Made by a program: the position numbers and the translations under genes. Positions 34,304 to 42,556 of a stretch of 64,000 nt of DNA are shown here, piece by piece. The notes under the pieces are model-generated. The model had not been told where the DNA came from and made no database searches. It saw only the letters and a list, made by a program, of their open reading frames with translations. The stretch lies in NCBI RefSeq assembly GCF_009362785.1, contig NZ_WHNQ01000004.1, forward strand, positions 372,001-436,000, written 5' to 3'. The stretch's first letter is position 1, and each line of letters starts with the position of its first letter. The DNA comes from Paraburkholderia atlantica (GTDB lineage Bacteria; Pseudomonadota; Gammaproteobacteria; Burkholderiales; Burkholderiaceae).

Positions 34304-35713
34304 TTACGCGCGCCCGCGGCTGCCCCGCGCGATCTCATCACCCGCGTCTCGCGGCAGCCGCCGGGTAATCGGAATCGACAGGCACGAGAACAGGCCGACG
34401 ACCAGAAACGCCGGCCAGAAATCGGAGAACACGATGTTCGGATGCCCTTGCAGACGATGCGAAATCAGCAGCACGATGCCCGAGATCGTCACGCCGAGGC
34501 CGAGCGACATCTGCTGGATCACGCTCGCAACACTCGTTGCGCGGCCGACGTCGCTGCTCGGAATATCCGCATAGGCCAGCGTATTGAGCGACGTGAATTG
34601 CAGCGAGGGAAAGAAGCCGCCCACCAGCACGATGCACCAGATCACCCAATGCGGCGTGCCGGGAAAGAACAACCCGTACACGGCGATCGCGAGACCCGCG
34701 CACGCGGCATTGACCATCAGCACGGTGCGAAAGCCGAAGCGTTCGAGAATGCGCGACGCCACCGTCTTCATGAAGATCGAGCCGAACGCGGACGCGCACG
34801 TGATCGCGCCGGCTCTGAACGCGGTCATGCCGAGCCCTTCCTGCAACGCGAGCGGCAACAGGAATGGCACCGCGCCAAGACCGATACGAAACAGCGAACC
34901 GCCGATCACGCTCGCATGAAAACTCGGAATGCGCAGCAAACGCAGATCGAGCACCGGCAGCGCGACGCGGCTCGCGTACAGCACATAAACCAGCAGCAGC
35001 ACGATGCCGGCCACGCACATGCCCACCGATTCTCCCGTCGACACCAGTTCGCCGCCAACGAGCGAGAGCCCGAGCATGAACAGCGAAGCGCCACTCGCCG
35101 ACAACACGAAGCCGAGCCAGTCGAGCCGGCCTGGATGCGGTTCGCGCGTATTGGCGATGTACTTGTTGGTGAGCCAGATGCCGAGCAGCCCGATCGGCAC
35201 ATTGATCACGAAGATCAGACGCCAGTGCAGATAGGTCGTGATAAAGCCGCCGAGCGGCGGCCCGACCACCGGGCCGAGCAACGCCGGCACCGTTAGATAG
35301 TTGATCGCGCGAATGAACTCCGACTTCGGCAGCGAACGGAAGATGATGATGCGCCCCACCGGCACCATCAGCGCGCCGCCGATGCCCTGCACGAAGCGCG
35401 CAAGCACGAAGGTATCGAGCGAAGTGGAGGCCGCGCACAGCAGCGAGCCCGCCATGAAGATGCCGATTGCGGTGCGGAACACGGTGCGCGAACCGAAGCG
35501 GTCGGCGACCCAGCCGCAGATCGGGATAAAGACGCCAAGGCCGATCACATACGCGGTAACCGCAAGCTTCAGCGTGATCGGATCATGACCGAGGTCGCGC
35601 GCCAGAACCGGCAGCGACGTCACGATGACCGTGCCGTCCACGTTTTCCATGAACATCGCGCACGCGACGATCAGCGGAACGATGAAAGCGCCTAAAGCGA
35701 GCAGCATTGTCAT
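34304..35713 (-). CDS. MFS drug-efflux type transporter (DHA2-like)
   Basis: The 469-residue inner-membrane protein has about 14 transmembrane segments with the DHA2 motifs: ENVDGTVIVTSLPVLARDLG near the N-terminus, ADRFGSRTVFRTAIGIFMAGS (motif A) and GPVVGPPLGGFI (motif C). Proton-driven export of drugs or metabolites is the family role. It follows the four-gene lipid cluster on the same strand after a 122-base gap and may be separate. Confidence 0.9.
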   Translation of the reverse strand: MTMLLALGAFIVPLIVACAMFMENVDGTVIVTSLPVLARDLGHDPITLKLAVTAYVIGLGVFIPICGWVADRFGSRTVFRTAIGIFMAGSLLCAASTSLDTFVLARFVQGIGGALMVPVGRIIIFRSLPKSEFIRAINYLTVPALLGPVVGPPLGGFITTYLHWRLIFVINVPIGLLGIWLTNKYIANTREPHPGRLDWLGFVLSASGASLFMLGLSLVGGELVSTGESVGMCVAGIVLLLVYVLYASRVALPVLDLRLLRIPSFHASVIGGSLFRIGLGAVPFLLPLALQEGLGMTAFRAGAITCASAFGSIFMKTVASRILERFGFRTVLMVNAACAGLAIAVYGLFFPGTPHWVIWCIVLVGGFFPSLQFTSLNTLAYADIPSSDVGRATSVASVIQQMSLGLGVTISGIVLLISHRLQGHPNIVFSDFWPAFLVVGLFSCLSIPITRRLPRDAGDEIARGSRGRA

Positions 35714-35835
35714 GGCGACGGGCGGCCCGCCATCAATGGAAAGTGCCGATTATGGCATTGCGGCGGCAACAAATGTTGTCGCGCGAGGGGTCTTGCCGCG
35801 CGCCGTCATGCGTGCTGGCGCGCGGCACGCACGCC

Positions 35836-36600
35836 TTAGCGCGATGCGCTGACGAGCGGCTGCAACTGCGGCAGGATTTCGTCGGCCGCGCGCGCGACGT
35901 CGTTCGGGAAGTCGATCTCGATCCACGGCGCGCCGGTCACGTCGGCCGTGTCGAATACCTGGCTGCGCTCGAGCAGCAGGTCGCGCACCGCCTCTTCGTG
36001 CGGCATGTTCGCGCGGCCGCTGTCGATATAGCCGGCGACGATCTGCGTAAAGCGCCGCGCGGTTTCCTCGCGGAAGCGGAAGAAGCCGACCGACTCGCCG
36101 ATCGTGTCGAACTCCAGATTGACCGCGAGCTGCTTGCGCAACTCGACCGGCACGCCGTCCTTCAGGCACAGCTTGACCGGTTCGTCGCCCGCTTCGAAAT
36201 CGCGGTCGATCAGCAGACGGTTGACTGACTCGCCCGCCACCAACGCGTTCAGGATGCGCTCGTCGTACAGCACGTCGGCGTCCATCAGCAGCACGTCGCC
36301 GCCGCGCGTCAACGCATCGGCAACGGTATGCACGGTCAGCACGCTGCCCAGATCGAAACGCGGATTGAGCACGGTCTCGACCTTGTGCGGCCAGTTGATG
36401 CGCGCGAGTTCCGCCTGCACGGATTCCGGCTGGAAACCGAGCGCCAGCACGACGTCGGTCACGCCGGCGGTTTCGAGCATCTGCAGATGCCGTTCGAGCA
36501 GGCTCATGCCGTCGAACTGCAACAGGCATTTCGGAAACTGGGCTTGCGGCGGCTGCTGGAGACGCAGGCCGAGGCCCGCTGCGAGAATGATGGCGCGCAT
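35836..36600 (-). CDS. Nucleotidyltransferase (CTP-type, lipid cluster)
   Basis: From ATG 36600 the product is 254 residues with the NTP-transferase fold: AIILAAGLGLRLQ and PKCLLQFDG (nucleotide binding and the catalytic lysine), LLERHLQMLETAGV, and the metal-binding LLMDADVLYD. This is the pattern of phosphocholine, inositol-phosphate or sugar-phosphate cytidylyltransferases. With a CDP-alcohol phosphatidyltransferase in the same operon, making a CDP-activated headgroup is the simplest reading. It is the last gene, 28 bases after the flippase-like stop. The substrate is unknown. Confidence 0.8.
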   Translation of the reverse strand: MRAIILAAGLGLRLQQPPQAQFPKCLLQFDGMSLLERHLQMLETAGVTDVVLALGFQPESVQAELARINWPHKVETVLNPRFDLGSVLTVHTVADALTRGGDVLLMDADVLYDERILNALVAGESVNRLLIDRDFEAGDEPVKLCLKDGVPVELRKQLAVNLEFDTIGESVGFFRFREETARRFTQIVAGYIDSGRANMPHEEAVRDLLLERSQVFDTADVTGAPWIEIDFPNDVARAADEILPQLQPLVSASR

Positions 36601-36628
36601 GCGCGGTCCTTTGAAAAAAGTACGGAGG

Positions 36629-37681
36629 TCAATCGGCAACCGGCACACGCCGCGGGGCGCGCCGACGTTGCCAGCTTCGTTCGCTGAAGTGCAATACCAG
36701 CAGGCCCGGCAGGCCCAGCAGGATTTCACGCGCACGCTTGGCGAGCGACAACGCCAGCGCCGCGTCGGGCGGCAAACCCACCAGCGGCGCGAGCAGCAGA
36801 TAGCCGCCCTCCTGCACGCCGAGCGAGCCCGGAATCATGAAGGCCGCGCCGCGAATCGCCTGGCCGATGCTCTCCAGCAGCAGTGCGTCGATCCAGCCGA
36901 CCGGATGGCCGAGAAAATGCAGCGCGAGCCATACCTCGACCGTGCCGACGACCCAGCCGACGAGGCTCAGCGCAAAGCTCGCCGCCACGCGGCCGCGCTC
37001 GCGGTACAGCGACTGCACCGCGGCATCGACGGCTTCCGCTCGCGTCATCAGAGACGACCAGTCGCGCTTGCCGAACACCTTCGACACCGCGCCGAGCAGC
37101 CGGCCGAACAGGCCGCGCCGCTGCGCGAAGTAGAACGCGGCGATCAGCGCGCCGAGCACGCAGGTCGCGATCAGCGTTGCGGTGCGCAGGTCGTGCAGCG
37201 TGCCGTGCGCGGCGTACGCGCCGAACATCGCGAGGCCGCCGAGCGCGAACACGATTTGCGCGAGCGCCTGCCAGGTCGTGCTGACGGTGATCGCGGCGGC
37301 CGCGTCGCGCAGCAGCATGCCGCGCTGCGACAGTCGCCGCACCATCACCACCGGACCGCCGATCTGTCCGGCGGGCAGCAGGCTATTCACCGATTCGCCG
37401 ATCCAGCGCGCGGACAGCGCATCGCGCAGCGAGAGTCCGGCTCGCGCGCCGCTTGCCGGACCTTCATGCGCGCGGTCACGCGACGGGTGGCCGCGCTTGA
37501 ACAGCACCGCGATCGCACCCGCGTCGATCACGAGCGGCACCAGGTGGAACGCGGCGACGACCGCGAGCCCCCAACCGGCTGCGAGCAGGGTCGACGCCAC
37601 CGAGCCGAAGCCCTGCCACGCGAGCAGGCCGACGAACAGCGCGGAGCCGATCGACAGCAGAAGCAGCGCTGCGCGACTCAT
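36629..37681 (-). CDS. Flippase-like membrane protein (LPG synthase TM / HpnL type)
   Basis: From ATG 37681 the product is 350 residues with about eight transmembrane segments. The region FNSLLP-type motif (ESVNSLLPAGQIGGPVVMVRRL) and the C-terminal PGSLGVQEGGYLLLAP are the signature of the lysylphosphatidylglycerol synthase transmembrane domain family, which includes MprF N-terminal flippases and HpnL. It probably moves a lipid across the inner membrane. The start overlaps the oxygenase stop (ATGA). No aminoacyl-transfer domain is attached. Confidence 0.82.
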   Translation of the reverse strand: MSRAALLLLSIGSALFVGLLAWQGFGSVASTLLAAGWGLAVVAAFHLVPLVIDAGAIAVLFKRGHPSRDRAHEGPASGARAGLSLRDALSARWIGESVNSLLPAGQIGGPVVMVRRLSQRGMLLRDAAAAITVSTTWQALAQIVFALGGLAMFGAYAAHGTLHDLRTATLIATCVLGALIAAFYFAQRRGLFGRLLGAVSKVFGKRDWSSLMTRAEAVDAAVQSLYRERGRVAASFALSLVGWVVGTVEVWLALHFLGHPVGWIDALLLESIGQAIRGAAFMIPGSLGVQEGGYLLLAPLVGLPPDAALALSLAKRAREILLGLPGLLVLHFSERSWQRRRAPRRVPVAD

Positions 37682-38493
37682 GCGGCGTCCTTGCGGCGCG
37701 AGGCCATCTGACGGAACACCTGACGGAAACCGAAGTACGCGATCGCGTCCTTCATGTTGGAAACGAAGCGGCGCCACGGCCGCATGTTCGGATCGGTGAC
37801 GTATTCGAACGTCAGCGACACACGCATCTCGTTCGGGCCCGCCGGCGTGATGCGATGACGCAGCTTGTCGCCGTCGAAAAACACGAGACCGCCCGGCGGA
37901 ATCTGCACCGAACCCGGCTGATCCGGCACCTCGGGATTGCGCGTATGCAGCTCGTAGTCGAGCCGGCACGACGATTCGTCGATCACGCCGAGCAGCAGCG
38001 TGTAGCGGCGCCCGTCGTAATACGAAGTATCGTAGTGCCAGCCGATATGGTCGCCAGGACGCGTGTAGTAGTAGAGCGCGTAGGCGTGCGGATCGTCGGC
38101 GGGCGACACCTGCAACTGGTCGCCGCTCAGCTGCTCGAGCCAGCCGATCAACTCCTTCGAGCGGTACAGCTCGGCGATGAACGGCGCGAGACGGTCGATC
38201 GTATGGCGGCTGACACTGCCGCCCTGCTTATGGCCCGGCAGATAGTTGCGGTTCACTTCGTCGAGCAGCGAGCGCGCGCTGTGAACCAGCTGCGCGGTGA
38301 CTTCCGGCGCGAGGAAATCCTCCAGATACAGAAACGCATCCTGCTCGGCGAAGTCTTTACGCAGACGCGCGTTGTCGAACCTGCGGGTACGGCTCGCGAC
38401 CGCGCGGTCGGCGTCGGGCGCGGGCGCGAGCGCCGCCACGGACGTGCCTGTCGACACGGGCGCGATCACGTCGTCTTCGGCGTGCAGATTCAT
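37678..38493 (-). CDS. Fe(II)/2-oxoglutarate-dependent oxygenase-like protein
   Basis: From ATG 38493 the product is 271 residues. The double-stranded beta-helix core shows the iron-binding HxD in IGWHYDTSYYDG, the distal histidine in DKLRHRITP and the 2-oxoglutarate arginine in EMRVSLTFEY. Such enzymes hydroxylate or otherwise oxidise small molecules or side chains. The start overlaps the stop of the upstream CDP-alcohol phosphatidyltransferase gene (ATGA), so the proteins are made together. It probably modifies the headgroup or acyl chain of the lipid made by the cluster; this is inference. Confidence 0.82.
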   Translation of the reverse strand: MNLHAEDDVIAPVSTGTSVAALAPAPDADRAVASRTRRFDNARLRKDFAEQDAFLYLEDFLAPEVTAQLVHSARSLLDEVNRNYLPGHKQGGSVSRHTIDRLAPFIAELYRSKELIGWLEQLSGDQLQVSPADDPHAYALYYYTRPGDHIGWHYDTSYYDGRRYTLLLGVIDESSCRLDYELHTRNPEVPDQPGSVQIPPGGLVFFDGDKLRHRITPAGPNEMRVSLTFEYVTDPNMRPWRRFVSNMKDAIAYFGFRQVFRQMASRRKDAA

Positions 38494-39191
38494 TTGCTGG
38501 CCCACTGTTGACTGGTTTCGGAAGCGCTGGGGGCCTTCGCCGTCGGGTGAACGCTACGGCGAGCGACGCGCCAGTAGTCGATCACCACCCACGCCGCGAA
38601 CAGCGGCGCGCCGATCGACGCGACCACCACGAACGGCGCAACGACACTCGTCAGCGTGACGATGGGCAACAGGTAGAGCACGTCCTCGGTTTCGAAGCCA
38701 CCCACCGACGCCTGCTTCGTGCCGGCCTTGCCGACCATCTCCTCGATCCGCATGCGCAAAAAGAAGATCAGGGCAACCGCGACACCCGCCACCGCGCCGA
38801 GCACGCCGGGCGCGAGCTTCAAAGCGTCGATCTGCGCGCCGCCGGCACCGATACCCATGCCGACGAACAGCATCACGGTCACGAGTGCATCGCAGGCGAG
38901 GTCGTAAAAATGACCGATACGGCTCGACTTGCCGCCGACGCGCGCGAGTTCACCGTCCGTATGATCGACGAAATTCGACAAAACGATCAGCAGTGCGCCG
39001 GCATTGGCCCACGCGAATCCCCCGTGTGCAAGGCACAGCGCGCCTGCCACGCCGATCAGCAGGCGCAGCGTGGTCAAATGATTCGGGGTGACCCAGGTAT
39101 CGATTAGCGGTGTCACGAGCCGGCGCGCGAGCCGGGCGTCCCACGTACGTGGCGGCGGGACGTTTATTGGAGGTCGGGGTTGCGAAGTCAT
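38490..39191 (-). CDS. CDP-alcohol phosphatidyltransferase family protein
   Basis: The 233-residue membrane protein has the complete CDP-alcohol signature DG-x2-AR-x8-G-x3-D-x3-D (DGELAR ... GHFYDLACD, about 79-101) and about six hydrophobic segments. It joins a CDP-activated molecule to an alcohol, as in phosphatidylserine or phosphatidylinositol synthesis. It is the first gene of a four-gene coupled operon (CDP-alcohol transferase, oxygenase, flippase-like, nucleotidyltransferase). ATG 39191 follows a short A/T-rich leader. It is not PgsA or Pss by neighbourhood. Confidence 0.86.
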   Translation of the reverse strand: MTSQPRPPINVPPPRTWDARLARRLVTPLIDTWVTPNHLTTLRLLIGVAGALCLAHGGFAWANAGALLIVLSNFVDHTDGELARVGGKSSRIGHFYDLACDALVTVMLFVGMGIGAGGAQIDALKLAPGVLGAVAGVAVALIFFLRMRIEEMVGKAGTKQASVGGFETEDVLYLLPIVTLTSVVAPFVVVASIGAPLFAAWVVIDYWRVARRSVHPTAKAPSASETSQQWASK

Positions 39192-39433
39192 AAGGCGGAA
39201 ATATATACGGGATTCTGAAAGCTTGCTGTTGTGTCGTATGTTTCTGTTGCACTTGTGCAGATGCCGTTCCTGCGGCCGTCACAAAGCGGAATTTACGGAA
39301 TCGCTGTAAAGTGCGAATCCAGTTGCGCCAGTCACGCGGAATCAGTTCGATGTGCAGCACCGCTTGCACCCTCCGAGGGATGGCGCAGTGGTTGCTAATC
39401 CACGACATCGACTGTGGACGCCCGCCTACACTC

Positions 39434-39865
39434 ATGAACCGTCTTCTCGCCCCTTTGCTGTTTGCCGCAGCCGCCGCGCTGCCGCTGTCCTCTTTCGCCG
39501 TGGCGCTCGACGCGCCACTGGTATGCAATGAGAGCGGCCACCAGTTCATTGCTGATCTGATGCAGCAGCAATTGATCAACCCGAAGCCGAGTCACGTCGA
39601 AAGCAACTCGATCAACGCGTTCTCGCCGACGCCCGATGCGCATCTGACCGCGTTCGGTTTCCGCGTATTCGCGGTGGTGGGCTTCGAAAAGGACGACCCG
39701 ATGTTCCGGGTCGGCGACGGCGAACCGGTCGCGCAATCCGCGTACGGCGCCGTCGTGTTCGGCGGCGACGACAAGGTCAAAAGCGCGCTCGAGAACGCCG
39801 GCAGCACGGCGATCGTGCATCACGTCGCGCCGCTGATCACCGCGATTTTTTGCAAGCGCAACTAG
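39434..39865 (+). CDS. Secreted hypothetical protein
   Basis: From ATG 39434 the product is 143 residues with a signal peptide (MNRLLAPLLFAAAAALPLSSFA), then a small alpha/beta domain with two cysteines (VCNESG and FCKRN at the end). It should be periplasmic. I do not recognise the family. The frame is open upstream to 39311, but that part has no similarity and the signal peptide fixes the start. It is divergent from the lipid-cluster operon. Confidence 0.7.
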   Translation: MNRLLAPLLFAAAAALPLSSFAVALDAPLVCNESGHQFIADLMQQQLINPKPSHVESNSINAFSPTPDAHLTAFGFRVFAVVGFEKDDPMFRVGDGEPVAQSAYGAVVFGGDDKVKSALENAGSTAIVHHVAPLITAIFCKRN

Positions 39866-39967
39866 GGGTCGGCGACACGCCTGACGTCGCAATTCGATCC
39901 ATCCGAGTTGTGCTCGCAAAGTTGGGCCAAGCCCGCCCATCGAAACCAGCGACGCCCTGGCGACGAC

Positions 39968-40504
39968 TTATCCCGGCCGGCGAAACTCGTTCGCCACCCA
40001 CGCCGCGGCGCTCGCCTTGCTGAGCTTGAATGTCGGCGCTACCTGCACCTGCGCGATCTGCTCGCCGAACATATCGAGCGCGCTCAATAGTGCGTACGGC
40101 TCGTCTTCGTCCGGAACGATATCGAGCGTGATGTCGAGTTCGTCGCTGCCGTCCGCGCTCGGCACGCGCACCGCCTTGTGCAGTTGCGCGCTCAGTTGCT
40201 GCTCGTGGCGACGCAGCACTTCCGCCGCCGTTTTAACGAGCGTATTGAACGCCGATACGTCGAGCGGCTTCGGATCCTTCTTGTTGCGACCCATCGTCCA
40301 AGGTCCGACGAGCGCGGGCTCCGCCTCGCCGTCCTTGATCATTTCGACGGCCCAGCCTTCGTCGTCTTCGTTCTTGATGATGCGCGCGGTCCAGCCGTTA
40401 TCGCGCCACAGACGCTCTTCATGCACGCTGTCGTCCGGTCCAGACGAGTCGTCGGTCAGGAACTCGGCATTCGTATCGGTCGAGGGAAAGGGCGTGTCGT
40501 TCAT
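39968..40504 (-). CDS. Conserved hypothetical acidic protein
   Basis: From ATG 40504 the product is 178 residues, acidic and soluble, with no signal peptide. A middle strand-rich part (NGWTARIIKNEDDEGWAVEM; GPWTMGRNKKDPKPL) is followed by a helix (FNTLVKTAAEVLRRHEQQL) and a C-terminal strand part. It resembles widely distributed Burkholderia proteins without a known function; I cannot name the family. It is convergent with the secreted protein gene. Confidence 0.68.
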   Translation of the reverse strand: MNDTPFPSTDTNAEFLTDDSSGPDDSVHEERLWRDNGWTARIIKNEDDEGWAVEMIKDGEAEPALVGPWTMGRNKKDPKPLDVSAFNTLVKTAAEVLRRHEQQLSAQLHKAVRVPSADGSDELDITLDIVPDEDEPYALLSALDMFGEQIAQVQVAPTFKLSKASAAAWVANEFRRPG

Positions 40505-40675
40505 CACAGGTTCACTCACTTCGCGGGGCGCACAAACAGATTTCGAACCCGCGATTCTACCTGCCCGGCCCGCTTCGCCCTGCCCGCTCTGACGAACGGA
40601 CAAGGCGCGTTCGGAGCGGCGAAGATTCTATTCACCCTTACACGACAATTTATAAAACCGCTTTAAATGTCAGAT

Positions 40676-40740
40676 AAAAAAACGCGGCCCGAAAGCCGCG
40701 CGTAAAAATGAAAAAGACGCCCTTTGGTCGAAGGGGTCTA
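40676..40740 (-). ncRNA. Candidate small RNA with two tandem terminator hairpins
   Basis: On the minus strand a perfect TATAAT (40751-40746) is followed after about six bases by a stem GACCCCTT ... AAGGGCGTC (40738-40716) with a TTTTT tail, then a second stem CGCGGC/GCCGCG (40700-40683) with TTTTTTT (40682-40676). Each has the form of a rho-independent terminator, yet no protein-coding gene lies upstream on this strand for over 1.8 kb. That fits a transcript of about 65 bases, or a longer one starting further right. The -35 region (TTAAAT, 17-base spacing) is weak. No known family is recognised. Confidence 0.5.
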
Positions 40741-40751
40741 TTGAAATTATA

Positions 40752-41038
40752 AGTGGCATCCCACCTCGATTTAACCGTTTCTGCGTAAGACTGCGTTGCG
40801 CAAAACGGTGGGAATCGGCGCGACGAGGGCATCCGATGCTTTTCGCGAGGCCTTGTGCCGTAGCCCTCCCGGGGCTTGACAGCGCGACCGCCCATTCGTC
40901 GTTAAAAATATTTTTCTTTAGGGATCTGCACTTACACGATTAATTCACATAATCCACGATTCGAAAATAAACTGTTATAAGGCGCGTAATTAAATATCTG
41001 CATAGCGGCAATTACACTCCACTGGGAATCGCCCGATC
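40752..41038. promoter_or_regulatory. A/T-rich promoter region of the remnant porin gene
   Basis: No gene is evident here. The right half (40905-41030) is strongly A/T-rich (runs such as TTAAAAATATTTTTCTTTA) and probably held the promoter of the porin gene, whose coding part is now deleted. The left half may contain the 5' end of the small RNA on the minus strand. Confidence 0.45.
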
Positions 41039-41224
41039 ATGCAAAGAACTCTCATCACGGCAGGCTTGCTGAGCGCCTTCGCAATCACCGCACACGCGCA
41101 AAGCAGCGTCACGTTGTACGGCTCGCTCGACGCGGGCCTCGTCTACTCGAACAACCAGGGCGGTCACAGCAACTGGCAGCAGGGCAGCAGGGCAGCGGCA
41201 GTCGGTGTGCGGCATCGCTTCTGA
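41039..41224 (+). pseudogene. Internally deleted outer-membrane porin
   Basis: The frame encodes 61 residues: a porin signal peptide (MQRTLITAGLLSAFAITAHA), the first beta-strand (QSSVTLYGSLDAGLVYSNNQ), and then directly the porin C-terminus (AAAVGVRHRF, ending in the terminal Phe needed for outer-membrane insertion). About 300 central residues of the Burkholderia trimeric porin are missing. The join lies in a run of CAGCAGGGCAG-type repeats (around 41179-41196), which suggests deletion by slippage or recombination between short repeats. The short product cannot make a barrel. Confidence 0.82.
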
Positions 41225-41512
41225 CAGCGGTTCTCATCCCGCTTTCGCGCAGTCGAATCCGCGGGTGACACGATCACGTCGCGAGCTTTTTCATGGGCCT
41301 TACGGTTTGCCGTCAGACCGATGAACCGTTCGCCGCGCTAGTGACGACGTCGACGCATGCTCGGTATACTGCCCCGGCCGCCGTGCGACGTCGCGAAAGC
41401 GCGCAGCCTGCACGGTAGCTTCGTCGCGAAGCATCGCGCTGTCCGCCAGCGCATCGCGCTTCGCCCGCGCCTCACCTTCCCATGCATGACCGGGAATGCC
41501 GACGATCGGACC

Positions 41513-41866
41513 ATGAAAAGACTTCTCCTGCTTGCCCCCGCTGTCGCCCTCACTGCCACCCTCGCCGCTTGCGGTTCGTCGGGCGGCCCCGCGCGCGATG
41601 CGTCCGCGCCGCTCGTGTACGTGTCGTCGTCACGCACGCCTGCGTCCATCGCCGCCTGCCTCGAAGAACGTCTGCCGCGCGTGCGTACTTCGCGCACGGG
41701 CGCCGCGACCGAACTCGCGGTCGGCGCGGATTCGCACAACTCGTACTTCGTTACGCTGACCCCGCTCAACGGCAGCACGGTCATCAAGGTCATGCATCCG
41801 GCCAATGCGCCCGACGATCCGCCCGAAGAGGAAATGCGCTTCGATATCGCGCGCTGCGCGACCTGA
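41513..41866 (+). CDS. Hypothetical lipoprotein
   Basis: From ATG 41513 the product is 117 residues with a lipoprotein signal: MKRLLLLAPAVALTATLAAC, lipobox LAAC. The mature part is small (about 97 residues) with three more cysteines and a strand pattern (LVYVSSSRTPASIAACLEERL; YFVTLTPLNGSTVIKVM). The residue after the lipidated Cys is Gly-Ser, which allows outer-membrane sorting. I do not recognise the family. The frame is open from 41357 but lacks a better start. Confidence 0.78.
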   Translation: MKRLLLLAPAVALTATLAACGSSGGPARDASAPLVYVSSSRTPASIAACLEERLPRVRTSRTGAATELAVGADSHNSYFVTLTPLNGSTVIKVMHPANAPDDPPEEEMRFDIARCAT

Positions 41867-42016
41867 GCGGCGCGGCGCACTTGTGAACGCCGTGCGCGTC
41901 ATCCACGGAAGGCGATGCGCGAATTTCTAACTCGCGCGTCGGCTATTTTTTTACGCGCTCATCTGCGAACATAGCCGCCCTTTGGTTTTCGCGCGGCACC
42001 TGTGCCGCGAGTATCG

Positions 42017-42529
42017 ATGGCATCCAGCAAAGCGCATCATGCGACCGGGTTCGCAGCCGGCATCATCGCGGCGTCGATCGTCGCGCGCAGCGGCGGCGGT
42101 CCGTTTCATGCCGGCGTGCTGCTGAGCTTCATCACCGGCGTGGCCGGCAGCACCGCGCCGGACTGGCTCGAAGTCGCATGGTGGTCGCGCGCGCGGCGGC
42201 TGTGGATCACGCATCGCACGTTGACGCATTGGGGCATCGGCTGGTTCGCGCTGCTCGCGGCGTCGTATCACGTGCTCGGTCATTCGATCTACGCGGCGCC
42301 CGCGTTCGGCTTCGCGTGCGGCGGTCTGATGCATCTGCTCGCCGACTGGCCGAATCCGCTCGGCGTGCCGTGGATCGCCGGGCGACATTCGTTGAATCTA
42401 TGGAATAGCGGGCACTGCGATCTGATCGTCGTCGCGGCGTCGTGGGCGGCCGCGTGGTTCATCGGCGAGCATGTTTGGCTGCATGGCATGCATGCGTTGC
42501 CCTGGTTACGGCATTGGCCGATCAGTTAG
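42017..42529 (+). CDS. YdjM/DUF457-type metal-dependent hydrolase-like membrane protein
   Basis: From ATG 42017 (GTG 42002 possible) the product is 170 residues: MASSKAHHATG at the start, APDWLE, HRTLTHWGIGW and GGLMHLLADWPNP. The His/Asp pattern with several hydrophobic segments matches YdjM (LexA-regulated membrane-bound hydrolase-like) proteins. It is predicted to sit in the inner membrane. Substrate unknown. It is tail-to-tail with epsC. Confidence 0.8.
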   Translation: MASSKAHHATGFAAGIIAASIVARSGGGPFHAGVLLSFITGVAGSTAPDWLEVAWWSRARRLWITHRTLTHWGIGWFALLAASYHVLGHSIYAAPAFGFACGGLMHLLADWPNPLGVPWIAGRHSLNLWNSGHCDLIVVAASWAAAWFIGEHVWLHGMHALPWLRHWPIS

Positions 42530-42556
42530 GCGCAGTGATGCGCCGGCCGCGGCGCA

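Noticed and set aside
40650..40895. An 81-codon minus-strand frame in the porin gap
   Set aside because: It covers two terminator hairpins and has no coding pattern. A small RNA explains the region better.
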